NCBI GenBank assembly: GCA_013694495.1
Contig: JACDCH010000439.1
Coordinates: 1-8,375, forward strand
From: Acidimicrobiia bacterium
Lineage (GTDB): Bacteria > Actinomycetota > Acidimicrobiia > Acidimicrobiales > JACDCH01
DNA length: 8,375 nucleotides
Direction of reading: 5' to 3'
Positions within the stretch are counted from its first letter, which is position 1, and each line of letters begins with the position of its first letter. This document shows positions 1 through 5,683 of this stretch, piece after piece. The notes beneath the pieces are model-generated. The model had not been told where the DNA came from. It worked only from the letters and a program-made list of their open reading frames with translations, and did not search any database. The position numbers and the translations under genes were made by a program.

Positions 1-417
1 GCCGCCGCCGCCGAGCCGGAGCGCTTCGGCCGCATCGTGCTGGCCGGGGTCGGCGCCAACCTGTTCCGCCACGACGACTCGATGCTGGCGGTCGCCGACG
101 CCCTCGACGCGGGCGACGCCGGCCAGCCCGTCGCCCGCTACTTCCTCGACCACGCGGCGCGGTCCGGCACCGACCCGAAGGCGCTGGCCCGCCTGCTGCG
201 CGAGCACCGCCCGGAGGTGACGGCCGAGAACTACGCCCGGCTCACGATGCCGGCCCTGGTCGTGATCGGCAGCGAGGACTTCGCCGGTCCCGGCGACCCG
301 CTGGTCGAGGCCCTGCCCGACGCGAAGCTCGTGACGCTCAGGGGCGTCGACCACTTCTCGACGCCGAAGAACTTCGGCTTCCTCGACGCGGCGCTCGAGT
401 TCGTCGGCGCGGCCTGA
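1..417 (+). CDS. alpha/beta hydrolase, C-terminal part (5' end outside window)
   Basis: This is the last 138 codons of an alpha/beta-hydrolase-fold protein; the frame is open from base 1, so the true start and the nucleophile elbow (GxSxG) lie upstream of the window. The visible part begins in the segment that normally follows the nucleophile elbow (AEPERFGRIVLAG), runs through a helical lid-like stretch, and then shows the typical strand PALVVIGSEDFAGP, whose Asp is the likely acid of the triad, and GVDHFSTP, whose His is the likely catalytic base. The family covers esterases, lipases, haloperoxidase-like and carbon-carbon hydrolases, so the substrate cannot be named. No signal peptide can be judged. 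It ends with TGA two bases before the start of the next gene, so the two are almost certainly co-transcribed. Fold assignment is fairly secure; specific function is unknown. Confidence 0.8.
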   Translation, partial: AAAAEPERFGRIVLAGVGANLFRHDDSMLAVADALDAGDAGQPVARYFLDHAARSGTDPKALARLLREHRPEVTAENYARLTMPALVVIGSEDFAGPGDPLVEALPDAKLVTLRGVDHFSTPKNFGFLDAALEFVGAA

Positions 418-419
418 CC

Positions 420-1100
420 GTGCCCGGCGCCACCGACGCCCGCGCCGGCGCCCTGCCCCAGCCGTCGCGCCACGGCGACGCCCGCCTCGGTACCGAGATC
501 CTCCTCATCCGCCACGGCGAGTCGGCGCCGGTCGTACCGGGCACGCCGGAGAGCTTCGACCCGCCGTTGTCGTCCACCGGCGTCGTGCAGGCGCTTGCCC
601 TGGCCACCCGCCTCGAGGGCCGCCCTCTCGACGCCGTCTACACCAGCACCATGGCCCGCGCCATGCAGACCGGCGAGCCGCTGACCGACGAGCGGGGGCT
701 CGAGATCGTGACCCGCGACGACCTCCGCGAGGTGTTCCTCGGCGACTGGGAGGGCGGCGAGTTCCGCCGCCGGGCGGCCATCGGCGACCCAGCTTTCCTC
801 GCCTTCGTGGCGTCGGGGCGGTGGGGTTCCATCCCCGGCGCAGAGCGCGACGAGGACCTCCAGGCCCGCATGCGCGACGCGCTGATCGGCATCGCCGCCG
901 CCCACCCCGGGGGGTCCGTCGCGGTCGTCAGCCACGGTGGCGCCATCAACGCCTGGCTGGCCCAGCACACCGGTGCGCGGCGCGGGATGCTGGCCGTCAT
1001 CGACAACACGTCGGTCACGACGCTGCGCACCGACGGCGAGCGCTGGAGCGTGCTCGGCGTCAACGACCAGCACCACCTCGGCGACCCGTTACTGGCGTGA
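420..1100 (+). CDS. histidine phosphatase family protein (phosphoglycerate mutase-like)
   Basis: A 226-residue histidine phosphatase (branch 1, PGAM-like). Visible signatures in order: LLIRHGES with the phospho-accepting His at residue 32 and its Arg at 31; the helix TSTMARAMQTGE with Arg80; LREVFLGDWEGGE with the acid-base Glu at about 104; and VVSHGGAIN with the second catalytic His at 172. All core residues are present, so it should be an active phosphatase or mutase acting in the cytoplasm through a phosphohistidine. Length suits the small GpmB/CobC-like phosphatases better than true cofactor-dependent glycolytic mutase, but the substrate cannot be told. The start is a GTG two bases after the previous stop; no other ATG, GTG or TTG lies before the RHG motif, so about 26 poorly conserved residues precede the fold. 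No clear Shine-Dalgarno is seen, which suggests translational coupling to the hydrolase. Confidence 0.88.
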   Translation: MPGATDARAGALPQPSRHGDARLGTEILLIRHGESAPVVPGTPESFDPPLSSTGVVQALALATRLEGRPLDAVYTSTMARAMQTGEPLTDERGLEIVTRDDLREVFLGDWEGGEFRRRAAIGDPAFLAFVASGRWGSIPGAERDEDLQARMRDALIGIAAAHPGGSVAVVSHGGAINAWLAQHTGARRGMLAVIDNTSVTTLRTDGERWSVLGVNDQHHLGDPLLA

Positions 1101-1127
1101 GCGCGTGAGCGAGCACGAAGTGCGAGC
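1095..1127 (+). repeat. small repeat with hairpin after the phosphatase stop
   Basis: The 8-mer GCGTGAGC occurs twice in tandem (1095-1102 and 1103-1110), the first copy containing the phosphatase stop codon. It is followed by a small hairpin, GCAC-GAA-GTGC (1113-1123), and a further GAGCG at 1124-1128. The second copy adds a TGA at 1106-1108 in a different frame. The pattern looks like a short interspersed repeat of the kind often found between actinobacterial genes, but only one copy is in the window, so this is an inference. Confidence 0.4.
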
Positions 1128-1152
1128 GAACCATGTCACCGGTCACCAATGA
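1105..1152 (+). CDS. possible 15-codon leader ORF overlapping the nucleotidase start
   Basis: A GTG at 1105 opens a 15-codon frame (MSEHEVRANHVTGHQ) that ends in a TGA overlapping the next gene's start as ATGA (1149-1152). The downstream gene has no visible Shine-Dalgarno of its own, so reading through this tiny frame could deliver ribosomes to its ATG. There is also no good ribosome binding site in front of the GTG, and most of the frame is the repeat at 1095-1127, so it may be chance. It resembles no protein that I know. Confidence 0.15.
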   Translation: MSEHEVRANHVTGHQ

Positions 1153-1817
1153 CTCAGCCCTCGACGTTCGTGCTCGGCGTCGACCTCGACGGCGTGTGCG
1201 CCGACTACACCGCCGCCTTCGCCGCCGTCGTGGCCGAGGCCAAGGGCTGCGAGGTCGCGGCCCTGCCGGCCGACCGGTCGTGGGACTTCGGGGAGTGGGC
1301 GCTCGACGACCTCGGTGGCTTCGAGCACCTGCACCGCCAGGCCGTGCTCGAGCAGCGGATGTTCCGGGACATGCCCATGATCGACGGCTGCGCCGAGGTC
1401 CTCTGGCGCCTCTCGGACGCCGGCGTGTGGATCCGGATCATCACCCACCGCCTCGTCGTGCACTGGGGCCACCAGATCGCCGTGGCCGACACCGTGGCCT
1501 GGCTCGACGCGAACAACATCCCGTACCGCGACCTGTGCTTCCTCGGCCGCAAGCCCGAGGTGGAGGCCGACCTCTATGTCGACGACGCTCCTCACAACGT
1601 CGAGGCGCTCCGGGCCCACGGCAACGAGGTGCTCGTGTTCGACCAGCCCTACAACCACGCCGTCGCCGCGCCCAGGGTGCGCACGTGGGCCGACATCGAG
1701 GAGGCCACCCTGGCCCGGATGGTGGCAGCCGGCATCGCCGTGCACCCGCCGCTGCCCATCCCGGGGCAGGACGACGACCGCCTCCGGCGCGCCGCACCGT
1801 CGCCCCTCGACGGCTGA
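1149..1817 (+). CDS. HAD-superfamily protein, 5'(3')-deoxyribonucleotidase-like (NT5C type)
   Basis: A 222-residue cytoplasmic HAD phosphatase. Motif I is VLGVDLDGVCADY, with nucleophile Asp12 and acid Asp14; the DGVxADY form is typical of the NT5C 5'(3')-deoxyribonucleotidase family. Motif II is IRIITHR (Thr99). Motif III/IV is FLGRKPEVEADLYVDDAPHN, giving Lys135 and the metal-binding pair Asp145-Asp146. The segment 20-85 between motifs I and II is the helical cap. By family it would dephosphorylate nucleoside monophosphates or related small phosphates; the substrate is not fixed by sequence. The ATG at 1149 is preferred over the ATG at 1133, which is in another frame and gives an arginine-rich shadow protein. 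There is no clear ribosome binding site; GTCACC is repeated at 1135-1140 and 1142-1147. The C-terminal 25 residues (PPLPIPGQDDDRLRR...) look disordered. The stop lies inside a tandem repeat. Confidence 0.82.
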   Translation: MTQPSTFVLGVDLDGVCADYTAAFAAVVAEAKGCEVAALPADRSWDFGEWALDDLGGFEHLHRQAVLEQRMFRDMPMIDGCAEVLWRLSDAGVWIRIITHRLVVHWGHQIAVADTVAWLDANNIPYRDLCFLGRKPEVEADLYVDDAPHNVEALRAHGNEVLVFDQPYNHAVAAPRVRTWADIEEATLARMVAAGIAVHPPLPIPGQDDDRLRRAAPSPLDG

Positions 1818-1848
1818 GCGACGGCTGAGCGACGGCTGAGCGACGGCT
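1808..1848 (+). repeat. 11-bp tandem repeat across the nucleotidase stop codon
   Basis: CGACGGCTGAG is repeated exactly at 1808-1818, 1819-1829 and 1830-1840, with a fourth partial copy CGACGGCT at 1841-1848. The first unit encodes the last residues and TGA stop (1815-1817) of the nucleotidase-like gene. Because 11 is not a multiple of three, the TGAs at 1815, 1826 and 1837 fall in all three forward frames. GAGC (1838-1841) and GCTC (1846-1849) can pair around GACG as a weak hairpin. Confidence 0.9.
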
Positions 1849-1870
1849 CCTGAGGTACAACAACTACCCG

Positions 1871-2320
1871 ATGAGCGACTTCCCGCCGCCCCCGCCGCCC
1901 GACCCGGTCCCGCCGACCACGCCGTCGGGCTACCCACCGCCCACATCGCCCGCGCCACCGCCGCCGCCCGTCGACGCCCCGCCGAGCTACCTCCCGCCCC
2001 CGCCGTCGGCCCCGTCGTACCCACCGCCGCCGGGCTACGGCTACCAGCAGGGCTACGGCTACGCCGGCAGCGCCGCCCCCCGCAACAACAGCCTCGCCAT
2101 CGCCTCGCTCGTGTGCGGGATCGTCGGGGTCCTCATCTTCGCCATCATCCTCGGCCCGCTGGCCGTCGTGTTCGGTCTCGTCGCCATCAGCCAGATCAAC
2201 AAGTCGAACGGCACGCAGAAGGGCAAGGGGATGGCCATCGCCGGGGTCGTCCTCGGCCCGATCGCCGTGATCCTCTGGCTCGTCGTCCTCAACTCGCTCA
2301 TCGACTCGGGCGCCATCTGA
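1871..2320 (+). CDS. DUF4190-type small membrane protein with proline-rich N-terminus
   Basis: A 149-residue protein in two parts. Residues 1-70 are a low-complexity head of proline runs with tyrosine and glycine, ending in GYGYQQGYGYAG; such heads are expected to be disordered and cytoplasmic. Residues 73-143 match the DUF4190 pattern: NSLAIASLVCGIVGVL opens a long hydrophobic stretch that ends in GLVAISQI (about 76-107), a short charged loop follows (NKSNGTQKGKG), then a second membrane helix starting GMAIAGVVLGPIAVI (121-143). This family is common in actinobacteria and its biochemical role is unknown; proline-rich heads like this can serve as docking sites. The start ATG has no close Shine-Dalgarno; GAGG at 1852-1855 is about 15 bases upstream. 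TACAAC at 1856-1861 resembles a -10 box and could drive a nearly leaderless transcript. The stop is followed after three bases by the inverted repeat at 2324-2382. Confidence 0.85.
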   Translation: MSDFPPPPPPDPVPPTTPSGYPPPTSPAPPPPPVDAPPSYLPPPPSAPSYPPPPGYGYQQGYGYAGSAAPRNNSLAIASLVCGIVGVLIFAIILGPLAVVFGLVAISQINKSNGTQKGKGMAIAGVVLGPIAVILWLVVLNSLIDSGAI

Positions 2321-2323
2321 CCT

Positions 2324-2382
2324 CCCTCGTTCTTCGGCAGGAGCGTCTCGACCGCCGAGACCGTGATGCCGAAGAACGAGGG
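2324..2382. terminator. probable bidirectional terminator: 16-bp perfect inverted repeat with nested hairpin
   Basis: The arm at 2324-2339 (CCCTCGTTCTTCGGCA) is exactly complementary to 2367-2382 (TGCCGAAGAACGAGGG). The 27-base loop holds a second perfect stem, GTCTCG (2345-2350) with CGAGAC (2356-2361). It fills the gap between two convergent genes, with three bases between each arm and the nearest stop codon. No T-run follows on either strand, so it is not a classic intrinsic terminator, but U-less hairpin terminators are accepted for high-GC actinobacteria. The structure is seen directly; its role is inferred from position. Confidence 0.7.
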
Positions 2383-2385
2383 GTT

Positions 2386-3117
2386 CTACGAGAGGAGGCG
2401 CAGGCCGCTGGGGGCGACGGAGCGGTCGACGGAGGTGAGCTCCACCTCGAAGCGGGTGAGATGGGCAGGGAAGACGTGCTCGGAGAGGAGCACCGCCACC
2501 CGATCGGCCGACCAGGTGACCCGCTCGCACACCAGTGCGGGCGAGCCGGCGGGGACGCCGAGCACGTCGGCATCGGCCTCGCTCAGCGCGTCGGCAGCGA
2601 TGGTCTGGGTGGCCGCCACCAGGTCGACGTCGAGCAGGTCGTGGAACGTCTCGCGCTCGACGTCGGCCAGCGACAGGTGCGCCGCCAGCCGCGATGGGCA
2701 CCACACGGTCACCCGGGCGAAGGGCACCCCGTCGACGAGGTTCATCCGCCGCACCTCCAGCACCCGGTCGGCGCCGAGCACCTTGCGGACGTGGGCCCGG
2801 GCCCCGGTGAAGCGGAAGTCGAGCACCCGGCGCTCGGAGCGCCGCCCCGATTCGGTCAGCTGGGCCTCGATCGTGCCCAACCGCCCGAGCGACTGGGCCA
2901 CCGGCGCAGCGGCCACGAACCACCCGTAGCCCTGGCGCGAATCGACCAGGCCCTCGTCGCGGAGCAGCTCGAGCGCCCTCCGGACCGTCACCCGGCTGGC
3001 GCCGTAGTCTCGCCCGAGGTCGGTCTCCGAGGGGAACAGCCGCCCGGCGCCCGGATCGCCCCCGGCCACCAGGGTGCGGAGCGCAGCCGCGATCTGCTGG
3101 TAGCGGGTCTCTCTCAC
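2386..3117 (-). CDS. GntR family transcriptional regulator, HutC subfamily (UTRA domain)
   Basis: A 243-residue regulator. Residues 4-69 form the GntR winged helix: RYQQIAAALRTLV, then the helix-turn-helix FPSETDLGRDYGASRVTVRRALELLRDEG written in family style (SE-DL, SR-TVR-AL), and the wing SRQGYGWFVA. Residues about 80-240 fit the UTRA ligand-binding domain of the HutC subfamily, including ADRVLEVRRMNLVDGVPFA and the late strand HLTRFEVEL. UTRA domains bind small effectors such as sugars, amino acids or phosphonates; which one cannot be read here. The start is GTG at 3117; the next in-frame GTG would cut into the DNA-binding domain. The gene is divergent from aconitase with 46 bp between the two starts, so it is a good candidate to control both itself and that gene. 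Its 3' end is convergent with the DUF4190 gene. Confidence 0.9.
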   Translation of the reverse strand: MRETRYQQIAAALRTLVAGGDPGAGRLFPSETDLGRDYGASRVTVRRALELLRDEGLVDSRQGYGWFVAAAPVAQSLGRLGTIEAQLTESGRRSERRVLDFRFTGARAHVRKVLGADRVLEVRRMNLVDGVPFARVTVWCPSRLAAHLSLADVERETFHDLLDVDLVAATQTIAADALSEADADVLGVPAGSPALVCERVTWSADRVAVLLSEHVFPAHLTRFEVELTSVDRSVAPSGLRLLS

Positions 3118-3123
3118 TTGTCC

Positions 3124-3129
3124 TATAGT
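3124..3129 (+). promoter_or_regulatory. -10-like box for the aconitase gene
   Basis: TATAGT fits the TANNNT pattern of the main actinobacterial sigma factor and stands out in this GC-rich region. It would place transcription start near 3135-3137, giving a leader of about 28 bases before the ATG. No good -35 box is visible at the usual distance, which is common for actinobacterial promoters. Confidence 0.5.
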
Positions 3130-3139
3130 TGTCTACAAC
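3128..3139. promoter_or_regulatory. candidate operator for the divergent GntR regulator
   Basis: GTTGT-CT-ACAAC is a dyad with perfect 5-bp arms, overlapping the last two bases of the TATAGT box and the expected aconitase start site. A further half-site-like TTGTCCTA begins 11 bp upstream (3118), and ACTTGT (3116-3121) pairs with ACAAGT (3138-3143) as a wider inverted repeat. Operators of HutC-type regulators often have TTGT/ACAA-type or GT...AC arms, though the 2-bp centre here is tighter than the HutC site. Binding is inferred. Confidence 0.45.
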
Positions 3140-3151
3140 AAGTCTGAACGC

Positions 3152-3159
3152 AAGGGGAG
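3152..3159 (+). promoter_or_regulatory. acn: ribosome binding site of aconitase
   Basis: AAGGGGAG ends four bases before the ATG at 3164, with its AGGGG core six bases away. It is one of the few strong Shine-Dalgarno sequences in the window and fixes the aconitase start. Confidence 0.75.
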
Positions 3160-3163
3160 CAGC

Positions 3164-5476
3164 ATGGCCGTCACCGCATCCACGCCGATCGAGCTCGTCC
3201 AGGGCGTCTACGGCCGGCTCTCGGAGCGGGTGGCCCGCGGGCGGGAGCGCCTCGGTCACCCCCTCACCTTCACCGAGAAGGTCCTGCTCAACCACCTCCG
3301 CGACTCGGACGACGCAGCCTTCGAGCGGGGCGTGAGCTACACCGACTACGACCCCGACCGGGTCGCCATGCAGGACGCCACCGCCCAGATGGCGCTGCTG
3401 CAGTTCATGACAGCCGGGCTCGACGGGGCCGCGGTGCCGTCCACTGTGCACTGCGACCACCTGATCCTGGCCAAGGCCGGCGCCGACATCGACCTGAAGT
3501 TCGCCCTCGACATCAACAGCGAGGTCTACGAGTTCCTGCGCTCGGTGTCGGCCAAGTACGGCATCGGGTTCTGGAAGCCGGGCTCGGGGATCATCCACCA
3601 GGTCGTGCTCGAGAACTACGCCTTCCCGGGCGGCATGATGATCGGCACCGACAGCCACACGCCGAACGCCGGCGGCCTGGGCATGGTGGCCATCGGCGTG
3701 GGCGGCGCCGACGCGGTCGATGTCATGACCGGCTTCCCGTTCAACGTCCGCCAGCCCCGCGTCATCGGCGTGCACCTCACCGGGGAGCTCTCCGGCTGGT
3801 CGTCGCCCAAGGACGTGATCCTCGAGGTCGCCCGCATCCTCACCGTCAAGGGCGGCACCGGCGCCATCGTCGAGTACTTCGGGCCCGGTGCCGACAGCAT
3901 CTCGGCCACCGGCAAGGGGACCATCTGCAACATGGGGGCCGAGATCGGCGCCACCACGTCGATCTTCGCCTACGACGCGAACATGGCCGCCTACCTGAAG
4001 TCCACCGGCCGGGAGGCCATCGCCGACGCGGCCGACGCCGTGGCCGCCGACCTCCGCCACGACCCCGAGGTCGAGGCCGACCCCGAGCGCTACTTCGACC
4101 GCGTCATCGAGATCGACCTGAACACCCTGGCGCCGCTCATCAACGGCCCCGACACCCCCGACCTGGCCCACTCCGTCGCGGAGGTGGGGTCGTGGGCCGC
4201 GGCCAACGGCGTGCCCGTCGAGATCGCCTCGGCGCTGGTCGGGTCGTGCACGAACTCGAGCTACGAGGACATCACCCGGGCCGCCTCCATCGCCCGGCAG
4301 GCCTCGGCTCGCGGGCTCAAGGCCCGCACCCAGCTGCTCATCACGCCCGGCTCGGAGCAGGTGCGGGCCACGATCGAGCGCGACGGCCTCCTGGCCGACC
4401 TCGAGGCCATCGGCGGCGAGGTGCTGGCCAACGCCTGCGGGCCCTGCATCGGCCAGTGGGAGCGCACCGACCTCGACCCGGCCAAGGTCAACACGATCGT
4501 CAACTCGTACAACCGCAACTTCCCGAAGCGCAACGACGGCAACGCCAACACCAAGGCCTTCGTCACGTCCCCGGACATGGTGATCGCCTACGCGCTGGCC
4601 GGCACCCTCGACTTCAACCCCCTCACCGACGAGCTGACCAACGACGCCGGCGAGCGGGTGACGCTCGACCCGCCGGTCGGCGAGGACCTCCCGGCCCGGG
4701 GCTTCGATCCCGGCGAGTCGGGGTTCCTGGCCCCGCCCGAGGACCGCACGGCCGAGGTCGAGGTGCTCGTCGCCCCCGACTCCGACCGCCTCCAGCGGCT
4801 CGAGCCCTTCCCCGCCTGGGACGGCAACGACTACGTCGAGCTGCCCCTCCTCCTCAAGGCCAAGGGCAAGTGCACCACCGACCACATCTCCGCCGCCGGC
4901 AAGTGGCTGAAGTACCGGGGACACCTCGAGAACATCTCCGGCAACCTCTTCCTCGGCGTGGTCAACGCCTTCGGCGACCAGACCGGGGCGGCGGGCGGGA
5001 GCCAGTACGAGGCGGGCCACGGCAAGGACCCCCTCGACGGCGAGACCCGCAGCTACCCCGACATCGCCAAGCACCTCCACCAGTCCGGCGTGCGGTGGGT
5101 GGCGGTGGGCGACGAGAACTACGGCGAGGGCTCGAGCCGGGAGCACGCCGCCATGGAACCCCGCTTCCGCAACGGCGTGGCCGTCATCGTGCGGAGCTTC
5201 GCTCGCATCCACGAGACGAACCTGAAGAAGCAGGGCATGCTGCCGCTCACGTTCGCCGACCCGGCCACCTATGACGAGATCGGCGAGGACGACCGCATCT
5301 CCATCACCGGCCTGGCCGCGCTGGCCCCGGACACGCCAGTGCGCTGCACCCTGCACAAGGCCGACGGGTCGACCGTGGCCTTCGAGACGCACCACACCTT
5401 CAGCCCCGACCAGATCGGGTGGTTCAAGGCCGGGTCCGCCCTCAACATCATCCGGGCCCGCGGCGCCGGCGGCTGA
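3164..5476 (+). CDS. acn: aconitate hydratase, mitochondrial type
   Basis: A complete 770-residue aconitase, converting citrate to isocitrate via cis-aconitate in the TCA cycle, in the cytoplasm. The 4Fe-4S ligands are Cys362 (GSCTNSS), Cys425 and Cys428 (ANACGPCIGQW); their spacing of 63 and 3 equals that of mitochondrial aconitase. Active-site motifs include QDATAQ (70-75), VPSTVHCDH (91-99), GTDSHTPN (161-168), SYNRNFPKRNDG (448-459), TDHIS (572-576) in the swivel domain and GEGSSREHAAM (654-664), which carries the catalytic Ser-Arg pair. Domains 1-3 span about 30-480 and the swivel domain about 555-690, joined by a linker. The wording (ILTVKGGTGAIVEYFGPG, TICNMGAEIGATTS) and length near 770 match the mitochondrial-type aconitase, not the roughly 900-residue AcnA/IRP type usual in actinobacteria. 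All key residues are present. A GntR regulator lies divergently upstream. Confidence 0.97.
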   Translation: MAVTASTPIELVQGVYGRLSERVARGRERLGHPLTFTEKVLLNHLRDSDDAAFERGVSYTDYDPDRVAMQDATAQMALLQFMTAGLDGAAVPSTVHCDHLILAKAGADIDLKFALDINSEVYEFLRSVSAKYGIGFWKPGSGIIHQVVLENYAFPGGMMIGTDSHTPNAGGLGMVAIGVGGADAVDVMTGFPFNVRQPRVIGVHLTGELSGWSSPKDVILEVARILTVKGGTGAIVEYFGPGADSISATGKGTICNMGAEIGATTSIFAYDANMAAYLKSTGREAIADAADAVAADLRHDPEVEADPERYFDRVIEIDLNTLAPLINGPDTPDLAHSVAEVGSWAAANGVPVEIASALVGSCTNSSYEDITRAASIARQASARGLKARTQLLITPGSEQVRATIERDGLLADLEAIGGEVLANACGPCIGQWERTDLDPAKVNTIVNSYNRNFPKRNDGNANTKAFVTSPDMVIAYALAGTLDFNPLTDELTNDAGERVTLDPPVGEDLPARGFDPGESGFLAPPEDRTAEVEVLVAPDSDRLQRLEPFPAWDGNDYVELPLLLKAKGKCTTDHISAAGKWLKYRGHLENISGNLFLGVVNAFGDQTGAAGGSQYEAGHGKDPLDGETRSYPDIAKHLHQSGVRWVAVGDENYGEGSSREHAAMEPRFRNGVAVIVRSFARIHETNLKKQGMLPLTFADPATYDEIGEDDRISITGLAALAPDTPVRCTLHKADGSTVAFETHHTFSPDQIGWFKAGSALNIIRARGAGG

Positions 5477-5524
5477 CAACCGGTGGCGGCCGTCACGGTC
5501 GACGACCCTCCTCGCGCTGCTGGC

Positions 5525-5540
5525 CGGCGGCGCGCCGCCG
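5525..5540. repeat. 16-bp perfect palindrome downstream of aconitase
   Basis: CGGCGGCGCGCCGCCG reads the same on both strands. It lies 49 bases after the aconitase stop. With no unpaired centre it would form at best a short hairpin in RNA. It may help end the aconitase transcript, but in such GC-rich DNA a palindrome of C and G alone can arise by chance. Confidence 0.4.
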
Positions 5541-5564
5541 CGGTGGGTCCGCCCGTCGGGTGAT

Positions 5565-5584
5565 TCCGGGCGGTCGCCGCCGGA
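5565..5584 (+). terminator. acn: possible hairpin terminator for aconitase
   Basis: TCCGG (5565-5569) pairs with CCGGA (5580-5584), and CGG (5571-5573) with CCG (5577-5579), leaving one bulged G and a TCG loop. It has no T-run after it. It sits between aconitase and the candidate promoter of the next gene, as a terminator would, but the case rests on position alone. Confidence 0.3.
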
Positions 5585-5599
5585 GGGATCAACAAGCCG

Positions 5600-5625
5600 G
5601 GAACCCTTCCGACCTACCCTCCGTT
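5600..5625 (+). promoter_or_regulatory. possible ECF-sigma promoter of the peptidase gene
   Basis: GGAAC (5600-5604) and CGTT (5622-5625) are 17 bases apart. This is the general form of promoters read by ECF sigma factors of the SigE/SigH/SigR kind (GGAA near -35, GTT near -10). It would start RNA near 5632, about 50 bases before the ATG. TACCCT at 5615-5620 is an alternative ordinary -10 box. Motif similarity only. Confidence 0.3.
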
Positions 5626-5634
5626 CCCTGCCCG

Positions 5635-5649
5635 GCCGGCGTCGCCGGC
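5635..5649 (+). repeat. hairpin in the peptidase leader
   Basis: GCCGGC-GTC-GCCGGC forms a perfect 6-bp stem with a three-base loop, 34 bases before the peptidase start. It would be in the 5' untranslated region of a transcript from the upstream promoter. A role is not evident. Confidence 0.3.
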
Positions 5650-5669
5650 GAGCGAATCGACGTAGGAGC

Positions 5670-5674
5670 GAGGA
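5670..5674 (+). promoter_or_regulatory. ribosome binding site of the peptidase gene
   Basis: GAGGA lies nine bases before the ATG at 5684. The start is confirmed by the lipoprotein signal peptide that follows directly. A second purine-rich AGGAG at 5664-5668 is too far away to serve this ATG well. Confidence 0.6.
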
Positions 5675-5683
5675 CCGGACGGA

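Noticed and set aside
1..12. GCC trinucleotide repeat at the window edge.
   Set aside because: It is a run of alanine codons in the hydrolase reading frame; too short to be a distinct element.
231..1076. Long minus-strand frame opposite the phosphatase gene.
   Set aside because: Low-complexity A/G/V/R translation antisense to a gene with all catalytic residues; a composition shadow.
1133..1828. A forward frame from ATG 1133 overlapping the nucleotidase-like gene.
   Set aside because: It is nearly all arginine, proline and glycine and lacks any motif, while the frame from 1149 shows full HAD motifs.
2338..2382. Inverted repeat considered as a mobile-element end or attachment site.
   Set aside because: No transposase, integrase or target duplication is nearby, and the position between two convergent stops fits a terminator better.
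2113..3147. Forward frame covering the end of the DUF4190 gene and the antisense of the GntR gene.
   Set aside because: It crosses the terminator inverted repeat and lies opposite a well-defined regulator; no recognisable domain.
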